Positions 14,182 to 22,447 of a stretch of 64,000 bases of DNA are shown in pieces. Source of the DNA: Luteibacter flocculans (lineage in GTDB: Bacteria; Pseudomonadota; Gammaproteobacteria; Xanthomonadales; Rhodanobacteraceae). Numbering within the stretch: the first letter of the stretch is position 1; each line of letters starts with the position of its first letter. Below the pieces are notes generated by a model, which saw only the letters and a program-made list of their open reading frames with translations, was not told where the DNA came from and did not search any database. Both the position numbers and the translations under genes were made by a program. Location: the NCBI RefSeq assembly GCF_023612255.1, contig NZ_CP063231.1, positions 4,024,501 through 4,088,500 on the forward strand. The letters are read 5' to 3'.

Positions 14182-14787
14182 ATGTGCCTTGGTCGTGGTT
14201 CGCTCGACGGTCCGCACACCTGCGGACTCGCTGAGGAAGTGTTTGCTGCCCTGCCCTGGCCATGCGTGGTCTGGCGCCAAGAGGGACAGCGTGCGGTGAT
14301 GGTCAACGCGGCGTTCAAGCGCGAATTCGGCATCGCCTGCGGACGCGCAGGACCGGCGTGGCTGGATGAGCATTTCCAACCGACCGCCGCTGCCGACGAG
14401 TTTGTCTTCCGGGACCGGCATGCACGAACGCGGCGTTACCACATGACCCGCCAGCTCATCGACGTGCCCCCTGCCGCCTTTCATGCCGTTTTTTTGATGG
14501 CGCTGGCAGACGACGAGCAAGGCATCGAAGAACCGGCCACGAGCCACTTCACCACCCTGCGGCCCGACGTATCGCTCACCCCCCGTGAATCCCAGGTCCT
14601 CGACGGCATCATGTGCGGCAAGCTCAACAAGGTCATCGCGGGCGAACTCAACATCAGTCCGAAGACCGTCGAGCTGCACCGCGCGAATCTGATGGCCAAG
14701 CTGCGCGTGAACAACGTGGTGGAGCTGGCGCGCGTAGTGCTGGACATGGACCTGTCGCCCCGCCAGGAGGCCGCTACTCCGTTGTAG
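14182..14787 (+). CDS. LuxR-family transcriptional regulator with PAS-like N-terminus
   Basis: 201 residues. The C-terminal GerE/LuxR helix-turn-helix spans about residues 130-195 (LTPRESQVLDGIMCGKLNK, SPKTVELHRANLMAKL). The N-terminal 110 residues contain a PAS-like opening (VFAALPWPCVVWRQEG, VNAAFKREFG), not a receiver domain or an acyl-homoserine-lactone pocket. The start has an ideal GAGGAGG site. Its stop codon TAG lies inside the first bases of the following REP-like repeat (GTAGGAGC), meaning repeat insertion may have defined or trimmed the C-terminus. Target genes unknown. Confidence 0.8.
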   Translation: MCLGRGSLDGPHTCGLAEEVFAALPWPCVVWRQEGQRAVMVNAAFKREFGIACGRAGPAWLDEHFQPTAAADEFVFRDRHARTRRYHMTRQLIDVPPAAFHAVFLMALADDEQGIEEPATSHFTTLRPDVSLTPRESQVLDGIMCGKLNKVIAGELNISPKTVELHRANLMAKLRVNNVVELARVVLDMDLSPRQEAATPL

Positions 14788-14989
14788 GAGCTTGCTGGTG
14801 GGAGCCAGCCTGGCCGGCGATGGGGACTTGCCGATGGGAGCCAGCCTGGCCGGCGATGGGGACTTGCCGATGGGAGCCAGCCTGGCCGGCGATGGGGACT
14901 TGCCGGTGGGAGCCAGCCTGCTGGCGATGGGGACTTGCCTCACCGCTACACCGCTTCGTTGGCTTATCGCCACCAGGGTGGCTCCTACC
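14785..14989. repeat. REP-like element with 36-bp tandem repeats
   Basis: Three tandem 36-base units (14799, 14835, 14871) beginning TGGGAGCCAGCCTGGCCGGC, followed by a shorter variant at 14907 and then an inverted partner (ATCGCCACCAGGGTGGCTCC, about 14966-14985). The outermost bases GTAGGAGC / GCTCCTAC are complementary. The unit shares its plan with 5569-5632. It fills the interval between the LuxR gene and the tRNA-Met terminator, with no gene in it. Confidence 0.85.
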
Positions 14990-15025
14990 TTTGCTCCGTA
15001 GGCGGGCTGCCACAAGGCCAAAGAA

Positions 15026-15054
15026 AAAGGCCGCGCCTGGGAGGCGCGGCCTTT
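15026..15054 (-). terminator. Terminator of tRNA-Met
   Basis: Stem AAAGGCCGCGCC / GGCGCGGCCTTT with a five-base loop. On the minus strand it is followed by TTCTTTG-type T-rich sequence, just behind the 3' end of the tRNA-Met gene. Confidence 0.8.
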
Positions 15055-15061
15055 GCCGTCT

Positions 15062-15138
15062 TGGTGGCTAGAGGCGGGCTCGAACCGCCGACCTCAGCAT
15101 TATGAGTGCCGCGCTCTGACCAGCTGAGCTACCTAGCC
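15062..15138 (-). tRNA. tRNA-Met (CAT), elongator type
   Basis: 77 bases including an encoded CCA. Read on the minus strand it starts GGCTAGGTAGCTCAGCTGGT, has the anticodon loop CTCATAA (anticodon CAT), a T-arm GGCGGTTCGAACCCGCC and closes with CTAGCC pairing to the 5' end. The acceptor begins with a normal pair and lacks the three G-C anticodon-stem pairs of the initiator, so elongator Met is preferred; it resembles E. coli metT. The second CAT tRNA, at 49953, is of the Ile2 type. Confidence 0.9.
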
Positions 15139-15309
15139 GTGAAACCTGGTCGTTCACGGGCGGACCCGCGAAGGCCGGGCAGTTTAATCGGCGCTGGCCT
15201 TCCGTTCAAGTAGCGCCTTGCCCGCGCTTCTCACGCTGTGGTTGAATCGGGCGCATCGAGCGTGCCGGCGTACCGCCGGAAAACGCCGGACCGGGTCTGC
15301 GGAGGGCGG

Positions 15310-15843
15310 ATGATCGACGCTGATGGCTATCGACCGAACGTGGGGATCGTGCTCCTGAACGGAGACGGCCGCCTGTTCTGGGCGCGTCGCGTCAATCGCG
15401 ACGGCTGGCAGTTCCCTCAGGGGGGCATGCGTAGCGACGAGACACCCCTGGAAGCCATGTACCGCGAGCTGGAGGAAGAAACCGGCTTGCGCGCCGAACA
15501 CGTGGAAGTGCTGGCGGAAACCCGTGGCTGGCTGCGCTACCGCCTGCCGAGCCGGTTCGTCCGCCATCACCAGCGGCCGACATGTATCGGCCAGAAGCAG
15601 GTCTGGTTCCTGCTGCGCCTCACCTGCAGCGAAGACGCGTTCCGGCTCGACGCCTGCGAGAAGCCCGAGTTCGATCTCTGGCGCTGGGTGGATTTCTGGT
15701 ATCCCGCCCATCACGTGGTCAATTTCAAGCGCGAGGTCTACGAGCGCGCCCTGCGCCAGTTCGCACCTACCGTGGAGACCGTTTGCCGCGTCGAAGTCGG
15801 CCGCTGCCCCCAGCAAGCCGAGGCACTCCGCCGGGCGCCGTAA
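15310..15843 (+). CDS. rppH: RNA pyrophosphohydrolase
   Basis: 177 residues from ATG 15310 ([17 protein letters not shown]), the invariant RppH start; the frame upstream is ignored. Nudix box [20 protein letters not shown] (20 residues shown) followed by TGL. RppH removes pyrophosphate from the 5' end of mRNA and opens the way for RNase E. Typical features [18 protein letters not shown] and the tail region [20 protein letters not shown] are present. Confidence 0.95.
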   Translation: MIDADGYRPNVGIVLLNGDGRLFWARRVNRDGWQFPQGGMRSDETPLEAMYRELEEETGLRAEHVEVLAETRGWLRYRLPSRFVRHHQRPTCIGQKQVWFLLRLTCSEDAFRLDACEKPEFDLWRWVDFWYPAHHVVNFKREVYERALRQFAPTVETVCRVEVGRCPQQAEALRRAP

Positions 15844-15894
15844 GCCTGGGCGCCGCGTGGATTAACGGTCGCCCACGCCTTCACATTTGTGTAG

Positions 15895-15923
15895 TTGACA
15901 ATCGTTCGCATTCGCGTTCGAAT
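15895..15923 (+). promoter_or_regulatory. Candidate Fur-controlled promoter of bfd
   Basis: TTGACA (15895-15900), 17-base spacer, then TCGAAT (15918-15923). The spacer holds GACAATCGTTCGCATTCGC (15897-15915), a partial match to the Fur box. It sits directly upstream of bfd, a gene often controlled by iron. The match is imperfect and read by eye. Confidence 0.4.
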
Positions 15924-15931
15924 GCGCACCC

Positions 15932-16135
15932 ATGTACATCTGCATGTGCAACGCCGTTACCGACCACGCCATCCGCCGCGCCGCGGCCGAGGGCGTCGAG
16001 TCCTTCGCCGAACTCCAGGCCCGCACCGGCTGCTCGGACTGCTGCGGCGCGTGCGAGTCGGAAGCCCGCCAGTGCCTGCGCGACGCCGTCGCGGAGACCC
16101 GCTCGGTGCTGACCTTCCTGCCGCAGCCAGCCTGA
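15932..16135 (+). CDS. bfd: Bacterioferritin-associated ferredoxin
   Basis: 67 residues with four Cys arranged as in Bfd [2Fe-2S] proteins: CMC near the N-terminus (MYICMCNAVTDHAIRRA) and CSDCCGAC at residues 34-41. Bfd reduces ferric iron in bacterioferritin to release it. Followed on the same strand by bfr, about 100 bases downstream, its protein partner. Confidence 0.93.
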   Translation: MYICMCNAVTDHAIRRAAAEGVESFAELQARTGCSDCCGACESEARQCLRDAVAETRSVLTFLPQPA

Positions 16136-16240
16136 CCTCTCCGCGTCCTTAGCTGCGGACGCGAACCGCCTTCATTCTCGTTACGCTGCTGTCTTTCAGA
16201 GCGACGTATAGTCGCGCCTCGTATACGCAAGGAGATCCCC

Positions 16241-16720
16241 ATGAAGGGCGACGCGAAGGTCATCGAATACCTCAATAAGGTCCTCTACAACGAGCTGGCC
16301 GCGATCAACCAGTACTTCCTCCATTACCGGATGTTCAAGGACTGGGGCTACAACGAGCTGGCCAAGCACGAGTACGAGGAATCGATCGAGGAGATGAAGC
16401 ACGCGGACAAGCTCATCGAGCGGATCCTGTTCCTCGACGGCCTCCCGAATCTCCAGCACCTGGGCAAGCTGCGCATCGGCGAGAACGTGGTCGAAGCCCT
16501 GCAGGGCGATCTGGACCTCGAAATGCTCGCCACGAAGGATCTGCGCGAGGCCATCGCCTACAGCGAAGGCATCCACGACTTCGTCAGCCGCGACCTTTTC
16601 AAGTTCATTCTCGGCCAGGAAGAGGAACACATCGACTGGCTGGAGACGCAGTTCAGCCTGATCTCCGACATCGGACCCGAGCGCTACATGCTAAGCAAGG
16701 TGGGCTCGCTGCACGATTGA
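16241..16720 (+). CDS. bfr: Bacterioferritin
   Basis: 159 residues. Ferroxidase ligands are visible in [11 protein letters not shown] (Glu18), [15 protein letters not shown] (Glu51, His54; the Met next to them is the haem ligand) and [11 protein letters not shown] (Glu127, His130). Forms the 24-subunit iron store. Preceded by the ribosome site AAGGAG and followed by a terminator. Lies next to bfd, its electron donor. Confidence 0.97.
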   Translation: MKGDAKVIEYLNKVLYNELAAINQYFLHYRMFKDWGYNELAKHEYEESIEEMKHADKLIERILFLDGLPNLQHLGKLRIGENVVEALQGDLDLEMLATKDLREAIAYSEGIHDFVSRDLFKFILGQEEEHIDWLETQFSLISDIGPERYMLSKVGSLHD

Positions 16721-16722
16721 CC

Positions 16723-16746
16723 GAAAGCCGCCGCAAGGCGGCTTTC
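16723..16746 (+). terminator. Terminator after bfr
   Basis: Perfect stem GAAAGCCGCC / GGCGGCTTTC with loop GCAA, directly after the bfr stop codon; the T-run is short (CTTTC). Confidence 0.75.
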
Positions 16747-16830
16747 CCGTTCAGGGGGCGGGTTCCTTGACCTTGGGTGGAAGCGGGGGCTATACCATCC
16801 CGCCTTCACGCCTTCTCCACGGAATTGTCC

Positions 16831-17574
16831 ATGGCTCCTCGCCACCCGCCCCGCTTTGTCGTGCGTACGCTCGACGATGCGGCCAGCCTTCGCCGCAAGC
16901 GACTCGTCGTAGCGGCGGGCTGGGTGCTGAGCCTCGTCCTGGTGGCCGCGGGCGCGTGGTTTGCCGCTTCGGGTGGCCCGGCAACCGTCACCGATAAGGG
17001 CGCCCTGCGTCGCCTCCGCGCCGAGAACGAAGACCTGCGCCAGCAGGTTACGAACCTGGAACGTGCCGCGCAGGTCAGCGACGTGGCTGCGAAGGAACTC
17101 AAACGCAACCTTGCCGAGCGCGACGAGGAAATCAGCGGCCTGCGTACCGACCTGGGCTTTTACTCACGCCTGGTGGGCAACGGTGGCCAGCGTGACGGCC
17201 TGAAGATCCAGGGCGTCCGCGCCAGCCCGGTCAAGGGCACCGCCAACGGCTGGAACCTCGTCGTCACCCTGACCCAGAACGCCCGCCGAGGCGATGTGGT
17301 GAAGGGTTCACTGAAGGTGGCGGTCGAGGGAATCCAGGGCAACAAAGTGGTGACCCTGGAGGGCGGCGCGCTCGGGCAAGCCGGGCAATCCAGCGAACTC
17401 CCCTTCTCTTTCAAATACTTTCAGCAGATTCAAGGCAATTTCACCTTGCCCGCAGGGTTCAAACCGACCCGCCTGCGCGTGGTCGCCGACGTCAGCGGCG
17501 ACCAGGCCGTCACCGGGGCGGTGGCGTGGGCCGATGCTCTGCGCAACAACGAGGCCAGTGATGTTCAACAGTAA
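16831..17574 (+). CDS. DUF6776-like membrane-anchored coiled-coil protein
   Basis: 247 residues from ATG 16831 (MAPRHPPRFVVRTLDD); earlier codons in frame lack a ribosome site. One membrane helix (VVAAGWVLSLVLVAAGAWFA), then a coiled coil (LRRLRAENEDLRQQVTNLER ...), then a beta-rich domain. This architecture matches the DUF6776-type proteins found upstream of bactofilin and erpA in Xanthomonadaceae. Its 3' end overlaps the bactofilin start by 14 bases, so the two are co-translated, and a joint role in cell shape or envelope scaffolding is inferred. Confidence 0.7.
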   Translation: MAPRHPPRFVVRTLDDAASLRRKRLVVAAGWVLSLVLVAAGAWFAASGGPATVTDKGALRRLRAENEDLRQQVTNLERAAQVSDVAAKELKRNLAERDEEISGLRTDLGFYSRLVGNGGQRDGLKIQGVRASPVKGTANGWNLVVTLTQNARRGDVVKGSLKVAVEGIQGNKVVTLEGGALGQAGQSSELPFSFKYFQQIQGNFTLPAGFKPTRLRVVADVSGDQAVTGAVAWADALRNNEASDVQQ

Positions 17575-17995
17575 CCGGAAGAACCAGGGGCCCGCCGTCA
17601 ACGCGGCCACCACCAGCCTGATCGCCCGCGGGGTCACCTTGAACGGCGACGTCCAATTCACCGGCACGCTGCACCTGGACGGCACGATCGAGGGCTCGGT
17701 ACAGGCCGATCCCGCCGGAAGCAGCGTACTCACCATCAGTGAGACCGGCCGTGTCGTGGGTCGGATCGACGTGCCCCATGCCGTCATCAACGGCTGCGTA
17801 AATGGCGACGTAGAAGTATCGGAACGCCTCGAACTCGCCCAACTGGCCCGCATCGACGGCGATGTGCATTACCAGATCCTGGAAATTGCGGCCGGTGCTC
17901 AGGTGAACGGAAAGATGGTTCACCGCGCCCCCCAGACCATCCGCCAATTGGCCCAGGCCGCGATCGACGCCGCACCGGTCCTCGGCGAGGCTTGA
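17561..17995 (+). CDS. Bactofilin (polymer-forming cytoskeletal protein)
   Basis: 144 residues from ATG 17561, overlapping the preceding gene. The central region (about 25-120) is the beta-helical bactofilin domain: [54 protein letters not shown]. Bactofilins self-assemble into filaments without nucleotide and organise cell wall enzymes. Between the DUF6776-like gene and erpA. Confidence 0.92.
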   Translation: MFNSNRKNQGPAVNAATTSLIARGVTLNGDVQFTGTLHLDGTIEGSVQADPAGSSVLTISETGRVVGRIDVPHAVINGCVNGDVEVSERLELAQLARIDGDVHYQILEIAAGAQVNGKMVHRAPQTIRQLAQAAIDAAPVLGEA

Positions 17996-18017
17996 CCTGA
18001 CGGGGAACGGCGCCATT

Positions 18018-18410
18018 ATGAGCGGCATGAACAACCCATTCCCCATGGCTCCGGGCCAGGCGCCGGACTACCGCTCGGCAGGCGCGCCGCTCGTCTTCAC
18101 GGAGGCCGCTGCCCGCAAGGTGCATGAGCTGATCGAGGAAGAAGGCAACCCCGAGCTGAAGCTCCGCGTATACATCAGCGGCGGCGGTTGCTCCGGCTTC
18201 CAGTACGGCTTCACCTTCGACGAGGCGCAGGCCGAGGACGACCTTGCCGTCGCCCGTGAGGGCGTCACGTTGCTTGTCGATCCGCTCTCGCTGCAATACC
18301 TCACCGGTGCCGAGATCGACTACGCCGAATCGTTCAGCGGCTCGCAGTTCGTCATTCGCAACCCGAATGCGAAGACCACCTGCGGGTGCGGTTCCTCGTT
18401 CAGCGCATGA
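18018..18410 (+). CDS. erpA: Iron-sulfur cluster insertion protein ErpA
   Basis: 130 residues, A-type carrier with the three Cys of the family: [11 protein letters not shown] (about residue 59) and the C-terminal CGCGSSF. It hands [4Fe-4S]/[2Fe-2S] clusters to target enzymes. It is a little longer at the N-terminus than E. coli ErpA; MNNPFPM at the fourth codon is an alternative start. Confidence 0.93.
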   Translation: MSGMNNPFPMAPGQAPDYRSAGAPLVFTEAAARKVHELIEEEGNPELKLRVYISGGGCSGFQYGFTFDEAQAEDDLAVAREGVTLLVDPLSLQYLTGAEIDYAESFSGSQFVIRNPNAKTTCGCGSSFSA

Positions 18411-18423
18411 CTGGTCGCGAGGC

Positions 18424-19413
18424 GTGAGCGTCGAGCAGGAGCGAGACAAGGAAGCCGCCACGCGCGCCCGCGAGAACGTGTTCGCGGGCATAGACATTGA
18501 TCGGATGTCCGAGCGGCGCGACGACCGGCTCTGGGTCGAGGAGATGGAGCGCCATCCCGATACGCGCTTCCTCGTGCTCGACAGCGAAGGCCATGCCTTC
18601 GCCCGGGAAGATGCCGAATGCCTGCTCTGGATGTCGCCGGAAATGCGCGCGGAGCGCTTCGGCGATGTCGCTTCCACCCTCCTTGGCCTGGCAGATGGCC
18701 GCGCGTGGTTCGCCCTGGTGCTCGATCACCCGCAGGCTGACCTGTATGCCTCGTTCGCGGCGCACCGCCGCATGTCGCTGCGCGAAGCGGGGCTGATCCT
18801 GCCTGCCTTCGAGGCCGGCTTGTTCGCGTATGCGAAGGGTATTACCCATTGGCAACGGCAGACGCGGTTCTGCAGCCAGTGCGGCGCGCCGGTGCTCGTC
18901 GTGGCGTCCGGCCATCGTGCCCAGTGCACGAATCCGGACGGCCCGCACATGCATTTCCCGCGCACGGACGCAGCGATCATCGTCATCGTCGAACAGGGCG
19001 ACGCCTGCCTGCTGGGCCGACAGCGCGGCTGGCCGGCCGGCCGCTACTCCACGCTCGCGGGCTTCATCGAGCCCGGGGAATCGCTGGAAGACGCCGTGCG
19101 CCGCGAAGTACGCGAGGAATCGGGCGTCGAGGTCGTACACGCCACGTACCATTCGTCGCAGCCGTGGCCGCTGCCCGCCTCCTTGATGGTGGGCTTCACC
19201 GCCACCGCTCGCAACCGCGACATCCACCTGCGCGACGATGAACTCGAAGACGCCCGCTGGTTCACCGCCGACGACATCATCCGGGGCATGCGCTCGGGCA
19301 GCCTCGGTGTGCCACCGCCGCTCTCGGTTTCCTACCGACTGATCGAGCACTGGCTCGCGTTGCGCGGCGTATCGCTCGACGATCTGGTGACTACGTCCCT
19401 GCCGAAGCGCTAG
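18424..19413 (+). CDS. nudC: NAD(H) pyrophosphatase / NAD-cap decapping enzyme NudC
   Basis: 329 residues from GTG 18424 (AGG just upstream). Features: a zinc region with CSQC and a later Cys (AQCTNPDGPHMHFPR), the Nudix box GFIEPGESLEDAVRREVREE followed by SGV, and SQPWPLPASLM, the NudC-specific motif after the box. NudC hydrolyses NADH and removes NAD caps from RNA. The fourth zinc Cys of E. coli NudC is not seen; a His may replace it. Downstream of erpA by 13 bases. Confidence 0.88.
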   Translation: MSVEQERDKEAATRARENVFAGIDIDRMSERRDDRLWVEEMERHPDTRFLVLDSEGHAFAREDAECLLWMSPEMRAERFGDVASTLLGLADGRAWFALVLDHPQADLYASFAAHRRMSLREAGLILPAFEAGLFAYAKGITHWQRQTRFCSQCGAPVLVVASGHRAQCTNPDGPHMHFPRTDAAIIVIVEQGDACLLGRQRGWPAGRYSTLAGFIEPGESLEDAVRREVREESGVEVVHATYHSSQPWPLPASLMVGFTATARNRDIHLRDDELEDARWFTADDIIRGMRSGSLGVPPPLSVSYRLIEHWLALRGVSLDDLVTTSLPKR

Positions 19414-19511
19414 GGACACGCTAGAAAACGCCTGAATCGTGATCCAGCGCGAAAGCGCGTGACGCGATCCATCGCCTACAATCAAGCATCGTCCTGCGGA
19501 TCGCGCCTGCC

Positions 19512-20378
19512 ATGGCCTTACGTCTTCTTGCCGTTCTCGTCGCCCTCGTCATCGCCTGGAGCCTTCCTCAGCTCGCGCGCTGGCGCGACGATCGGTGGTT
19601 CCGCCTCTGGGTGAATCGACTCGGCGACATCGCCGGTCCCGCTCGGGTTGCGGTCGTGCTGCTGGTGCCGGTGGTGGGCTGCGCCATTCTGGCCGGCATT
19701 CTGCGCACCCTGCCCTTCTTCGACCTCGCCTGGCTGGCCTTCGCGATTCTCGTGCTGGTCTACGCCTTGGGCCCCAGAGAAATCGAGAGCGACATCGACG
19801 CGATCGTGCGCGCACCCGACACGCTGCGTCGCGAGGAAGCCGTGGCGGCGCTTCGCCACGACGATGCACCGCTGGGCTGGTTCGCACCCGTGCTGGTGGA
19901 AGCCGCCTTCTACGGCGCCTTGCGCCGCCGCTTCGGCGTCCTCTTCTGGTTCTTCTTGCTAGGCCCCACGGGCGCGCTCGGTTACCGCCTCGCACAGGTC
20001 CTCGGACGCGACGCCGCGCTGGCGCTGGATGGCGCCACCCGTACCGCCGCACGGCGCGTGGCCGACGCGCTCGACTGGGTCCCGGCGCACCTGATGGTGT
20101 TCGCGATGGCGCTCGTCTCCGACTTCGACGCGGTCATGGGCGCGTGGAAGCTGTGGCATCGCACATCGGGAAGCCCGCGCTCGCGCCTGGACCCCGAGTT
20201 CCTCGGCGCCGTGGCCCGCGCTGGCGTCGACGCCGACGTGGAAGCGGGCGACGGCTACGTGCAGGACGTGAGCGATCCCATCGCCGAACTGGAGGATGCG
20301 CGTCGCGTGATCCGGCGCGTACTGGTGGTATGGCTCGCCGTGGTGGCCACGATCGTGCTGGCCGCCTGGTTCGCCTGA
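19512..20378 (+). CDS. ampE: AmpE-like membrane protein (CobD/CbiB superfamily)
   Basis: 288 residues with several membrane helices (LLAVLVALVIAWSL, VAVVLLVPVVGCAILAGIL, LAWLAFAILVLVYAL, VVWLAVVATIVLAAWF). The motifs WFAPVLVEAAFYGALRRRFG and FWFFLLGPTGALGYRLAQVL match the regulatory signalling modulator AmpE, which in enterobacteria is linked to AmpD and beta-lactamase induction. No ampD or ampC is adjacent; the window's beta-lactamase is class D. Convergent with the MFS-PlsC gene (3-bp gap). Confidence 0.8.
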   Translation: MALRLLAVLVALVIAWSLPQLARWRDDRWFRLWVNRLGDIAGPARVAVVLLVPVVGCAILAGILRTLPFFDLAWLAFAILVLVYALGPREIESDIDAIVRAPDTLRREEAVAALRHDDAPLGWFAPVLVEAAFYGALRRRFGVLFWFFLLGPTGALGYRLAQVLGRDAALALDGATRTAARRVADALDWVPAHLMVFAMALVSDFDAVMGAWKLWHRTSGSPRSRLDPEFLGAVARAGVDADVEAGDGYVQDVSDPIAELEDARRVIRRVLVVWLAVVATIVLAAWFA

Positions 20379-20381
20379 CCG

Positions 20382-22256
20382 TTACGCCGCGTCGCCGCGC
20401 AAGGCGGCCACGCGGCTTTCCAGTGCCGCTGCGTTGGCTTCACTGGCCGGCACGATCGAACCGCCCACGAGTTCAATCCGCGACCAGAACCGCCTCGGCA
20501 ACCGCGCGCGGTGCAAAGCGCTGTCGCGACGACTGAAGATGCTGCCCCACATGCCGCGCAACGCCAGCGGCACGACCGGCACCGGACGCCGCGCCAGGAT
20601 GCGATCCACGCCAGGACGAAATGGCTGGATGCTGCCGTCGCGCGTGATGCCGCCCTCGGGGAAGATGCACACCACTTCGCCCTTCGCCAGCGCCTCGTCC
20701 ACGAGTTCGAAAGCGCGCTCCATGAGTGCCGGATCTTCCTTGCTCCCCGCAATCGGGATGGCCTTGGCCGTGCGGAACACGAAGCGCAGGATGGGCAGGT
20801 TGTAGATGCGGTAGTACATGACGAAGCGCATCGGCCGGCGCACGCTCGCCATGAGGATCAGCGGGTCCATGAAGCTCACGTGGTTGCAAACGACGAGCGC
20901 CGCACCTTCATCGGGCACGTTCTTCAAGCCATCCACACGCACCCGGTAAAGCGAATTCACCAGCACCCAGGTGATGAACCGCATCATGAATTCGGGCACG
21001 AGGGTGAAGATGTAAACGGCGACGGCAACGTTGACGATGCCGGTGATGAGGAAGATCGTCGGCACGTCGAGCCCGAGTGCCGTCAAGCCGATGCCGAAGC
21101 CGGACGCCGCACAGATCAGCAGCGCATTGACGATGTTGTTGCCGGCGATGATGCGCGACAGACGCTCGCGCGGCGCGCGGCTCTGCACGAAGGCAAACAG
21201 GGGCACGACGTAGAAACCGGCGAAGGCCCCGATCATGGTGAGATCGAGCATCACTCGCCACGCGCCCGGAATCGCGATGAACGACATCCAGTCGAGCGCC
21301 GCACCCGGCGTCACCGCCGGATGGGCAAAGAAAAGATCCGCCGAGAACACGGTAAGACCGAACGCCCCCATGGGCACCAGCCCGATTTCCACGCGGCGAT
21401 TCGACAACCGCTCGCACAGCAGGGAACCGATGCCCGTGCCCAGCGAGAACAGGGTCAGCACCAGCGTATTCACCGAGCCGTCGCCACCGAGAACGTGACG
21501 CGTGTACGTCGGCAACTGCGCGATCATCACGGTGCCGAAAAACCAGAACCACGAGATGCCCAGCACCGCGTTGAACACGGCGCGATCGTCGTGCGTGATC
21601 TTCAGCACACGCCAGGTTTCGCTGAACGGGTTCCAGTTGAAGCGCAGGTCCGGCGCCGTCGCCGGCGCAGGCGGAATGGCGCGGCTGGCGAGGTAACCGA
21701 TGCAGGCGATGCCGATAGTCGTGAGCGACGCGGCCAGCGTGCCGTAACCGGCAATCAGCATGAGCGAATTGCCGACGATCATGCCGATCAGCATCGCGAG
21801 CTGAGTACCGGTTTCCACCAGCGCGTTGCCACCCACCAGCTCGCTCCGCTCCAACGCCTGCGGAAGGATGGAGTACTTGATCGGGCCGAACACCGTGGAA
21901 TGCATGCCCATCAGGAACAGCACTACGAGGAGAAGCGCCACGTGATGCGTGAAGAAACCGATCGCCGCGATCGACATCGCGGCGATCTCGAACAACTTCA
22001 CGAAGCGAATGATCCTCGTTTTCTCGAACTTCTCCGCCAGCTGCCCCGCCGTGGCGGAAAACAGGAAGTACGGAAGGATGAACAGCGCGGGTGCAAGGTT
22101 CGTATAGAGCGATACCTGCGCGTCAGGCAACGCCATCTGGAAGGCGACCAGCATGACCATGGCGTTGCGAAACGCATTGTCATTGAAGGCACCGAGCGCC
22201 TGGGTCCAAAAAAACGGGGCGAAGCGGCGCTTGGCGAGAAGAGAGAACTGCGACAT
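20382..22256 (-). CDS. MFS transporter - PlsC acyltransferase fusion (LplT/Aas-like)
   Basis: 624 residues from ATG 22256. Residues about 1-410 form an MFS transporter (FFWTQALGAFNDNAFRNAMV is the LplT-like opening). Residues about 430-624 are a PlsC-type 1-acylglycerol-phosphate acyltransferase with CNHVSFMDP (HX4D, His459) and FPEGGITRDG. In E. coli, LplT flips lysophospholipids inward and Aas re-acylates them; here a transporter and an acyltransferase are in one chain, suggesting import-coupled lysophospholipid repair. The AMP-ligase part of Aas is absent. Upstream region is shared with the divergent toxin gene. Confidence 0.88.
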   Translation of the reverse strand: MSQFSLLAKRRFAPFFWTQALGAFNDNAFRNAMVMLVAFQMALPDAQVSLYTNLAPALFILPYFLFSATAGQLAEKFEKTRIIRFVKLFEIAAMSIAAIGFFTHHVALLLVVLFLMGMHSTVFGPIKYSILPQALERSELVGGNALVETGTQLAMLIGMIVGNSLMLIAGYGTLAASLTTIGIACIGYLASRAIPPAPATAPDLRFNWNPFSETWRVLKITHDDRAVFNAVLGISWFWFFGTVMIAQLPTYTRHVLGGDGSVNTLVLTLFSLGTGIGSLLCERLSNRRVEIGLVPMGAFGLTVFSADLFFAHPAVTPGAALDWMSFIAIPGAWRVMLDLTMIGAFAGFYVVPLFAFVQSRAPRERLSRIIAGNNIVNALLICAASGFGIGLTALGLDVPTIFLITGIVNVAVAVYIFTLVPEFMMRFITWVLVNSLYRVRVDGLKNVPDEGAALVVCNHVSFMDPLILMASVRRPMRFVMYYRIYNLPILRFVFRTAKAIPIAGSKEDPALMERAFELVDEALAKGEVVCIFPEGGITRDGSIQPFRPGVDRILARRPVPVVPLALRGMWGSIFSRRDSALHRARLPRRFWSRIELVGGSIVPASEANAAALESRVAALRGDAA

Positions 22257-22447
22257 TCCGTGGCCGATCCTGAGTGTTCGCCGCAGTGTAACCGAGCGTC
22301 GCCAGCACGTCCGGCCCGACGAATCCACCGACGCGTTCGCATTGTTCGAGAGATCCGAACATACCCACGGGAAATGAGGCATTCGCTTACAGCACGTCGT
22401 GGACGCTCCCGCCACGCTCTGCCCTCCCCCATGCCAAGGAGATGGCA

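Noticed and set aside
14799-14942. Possible CRISPR array
   Set aside because: The 36-base units are directly adjacent with no unique spacers, and no cas genes are nearby; they belong to a REP-like repeat.
14122-15021. 299-residue minus-strand frame with KSPSPARLAPIG repeats
   Set aside because: It is the antisense of the LuxR gene plus the tandem repeat; no ribosome site and no family resemblance.
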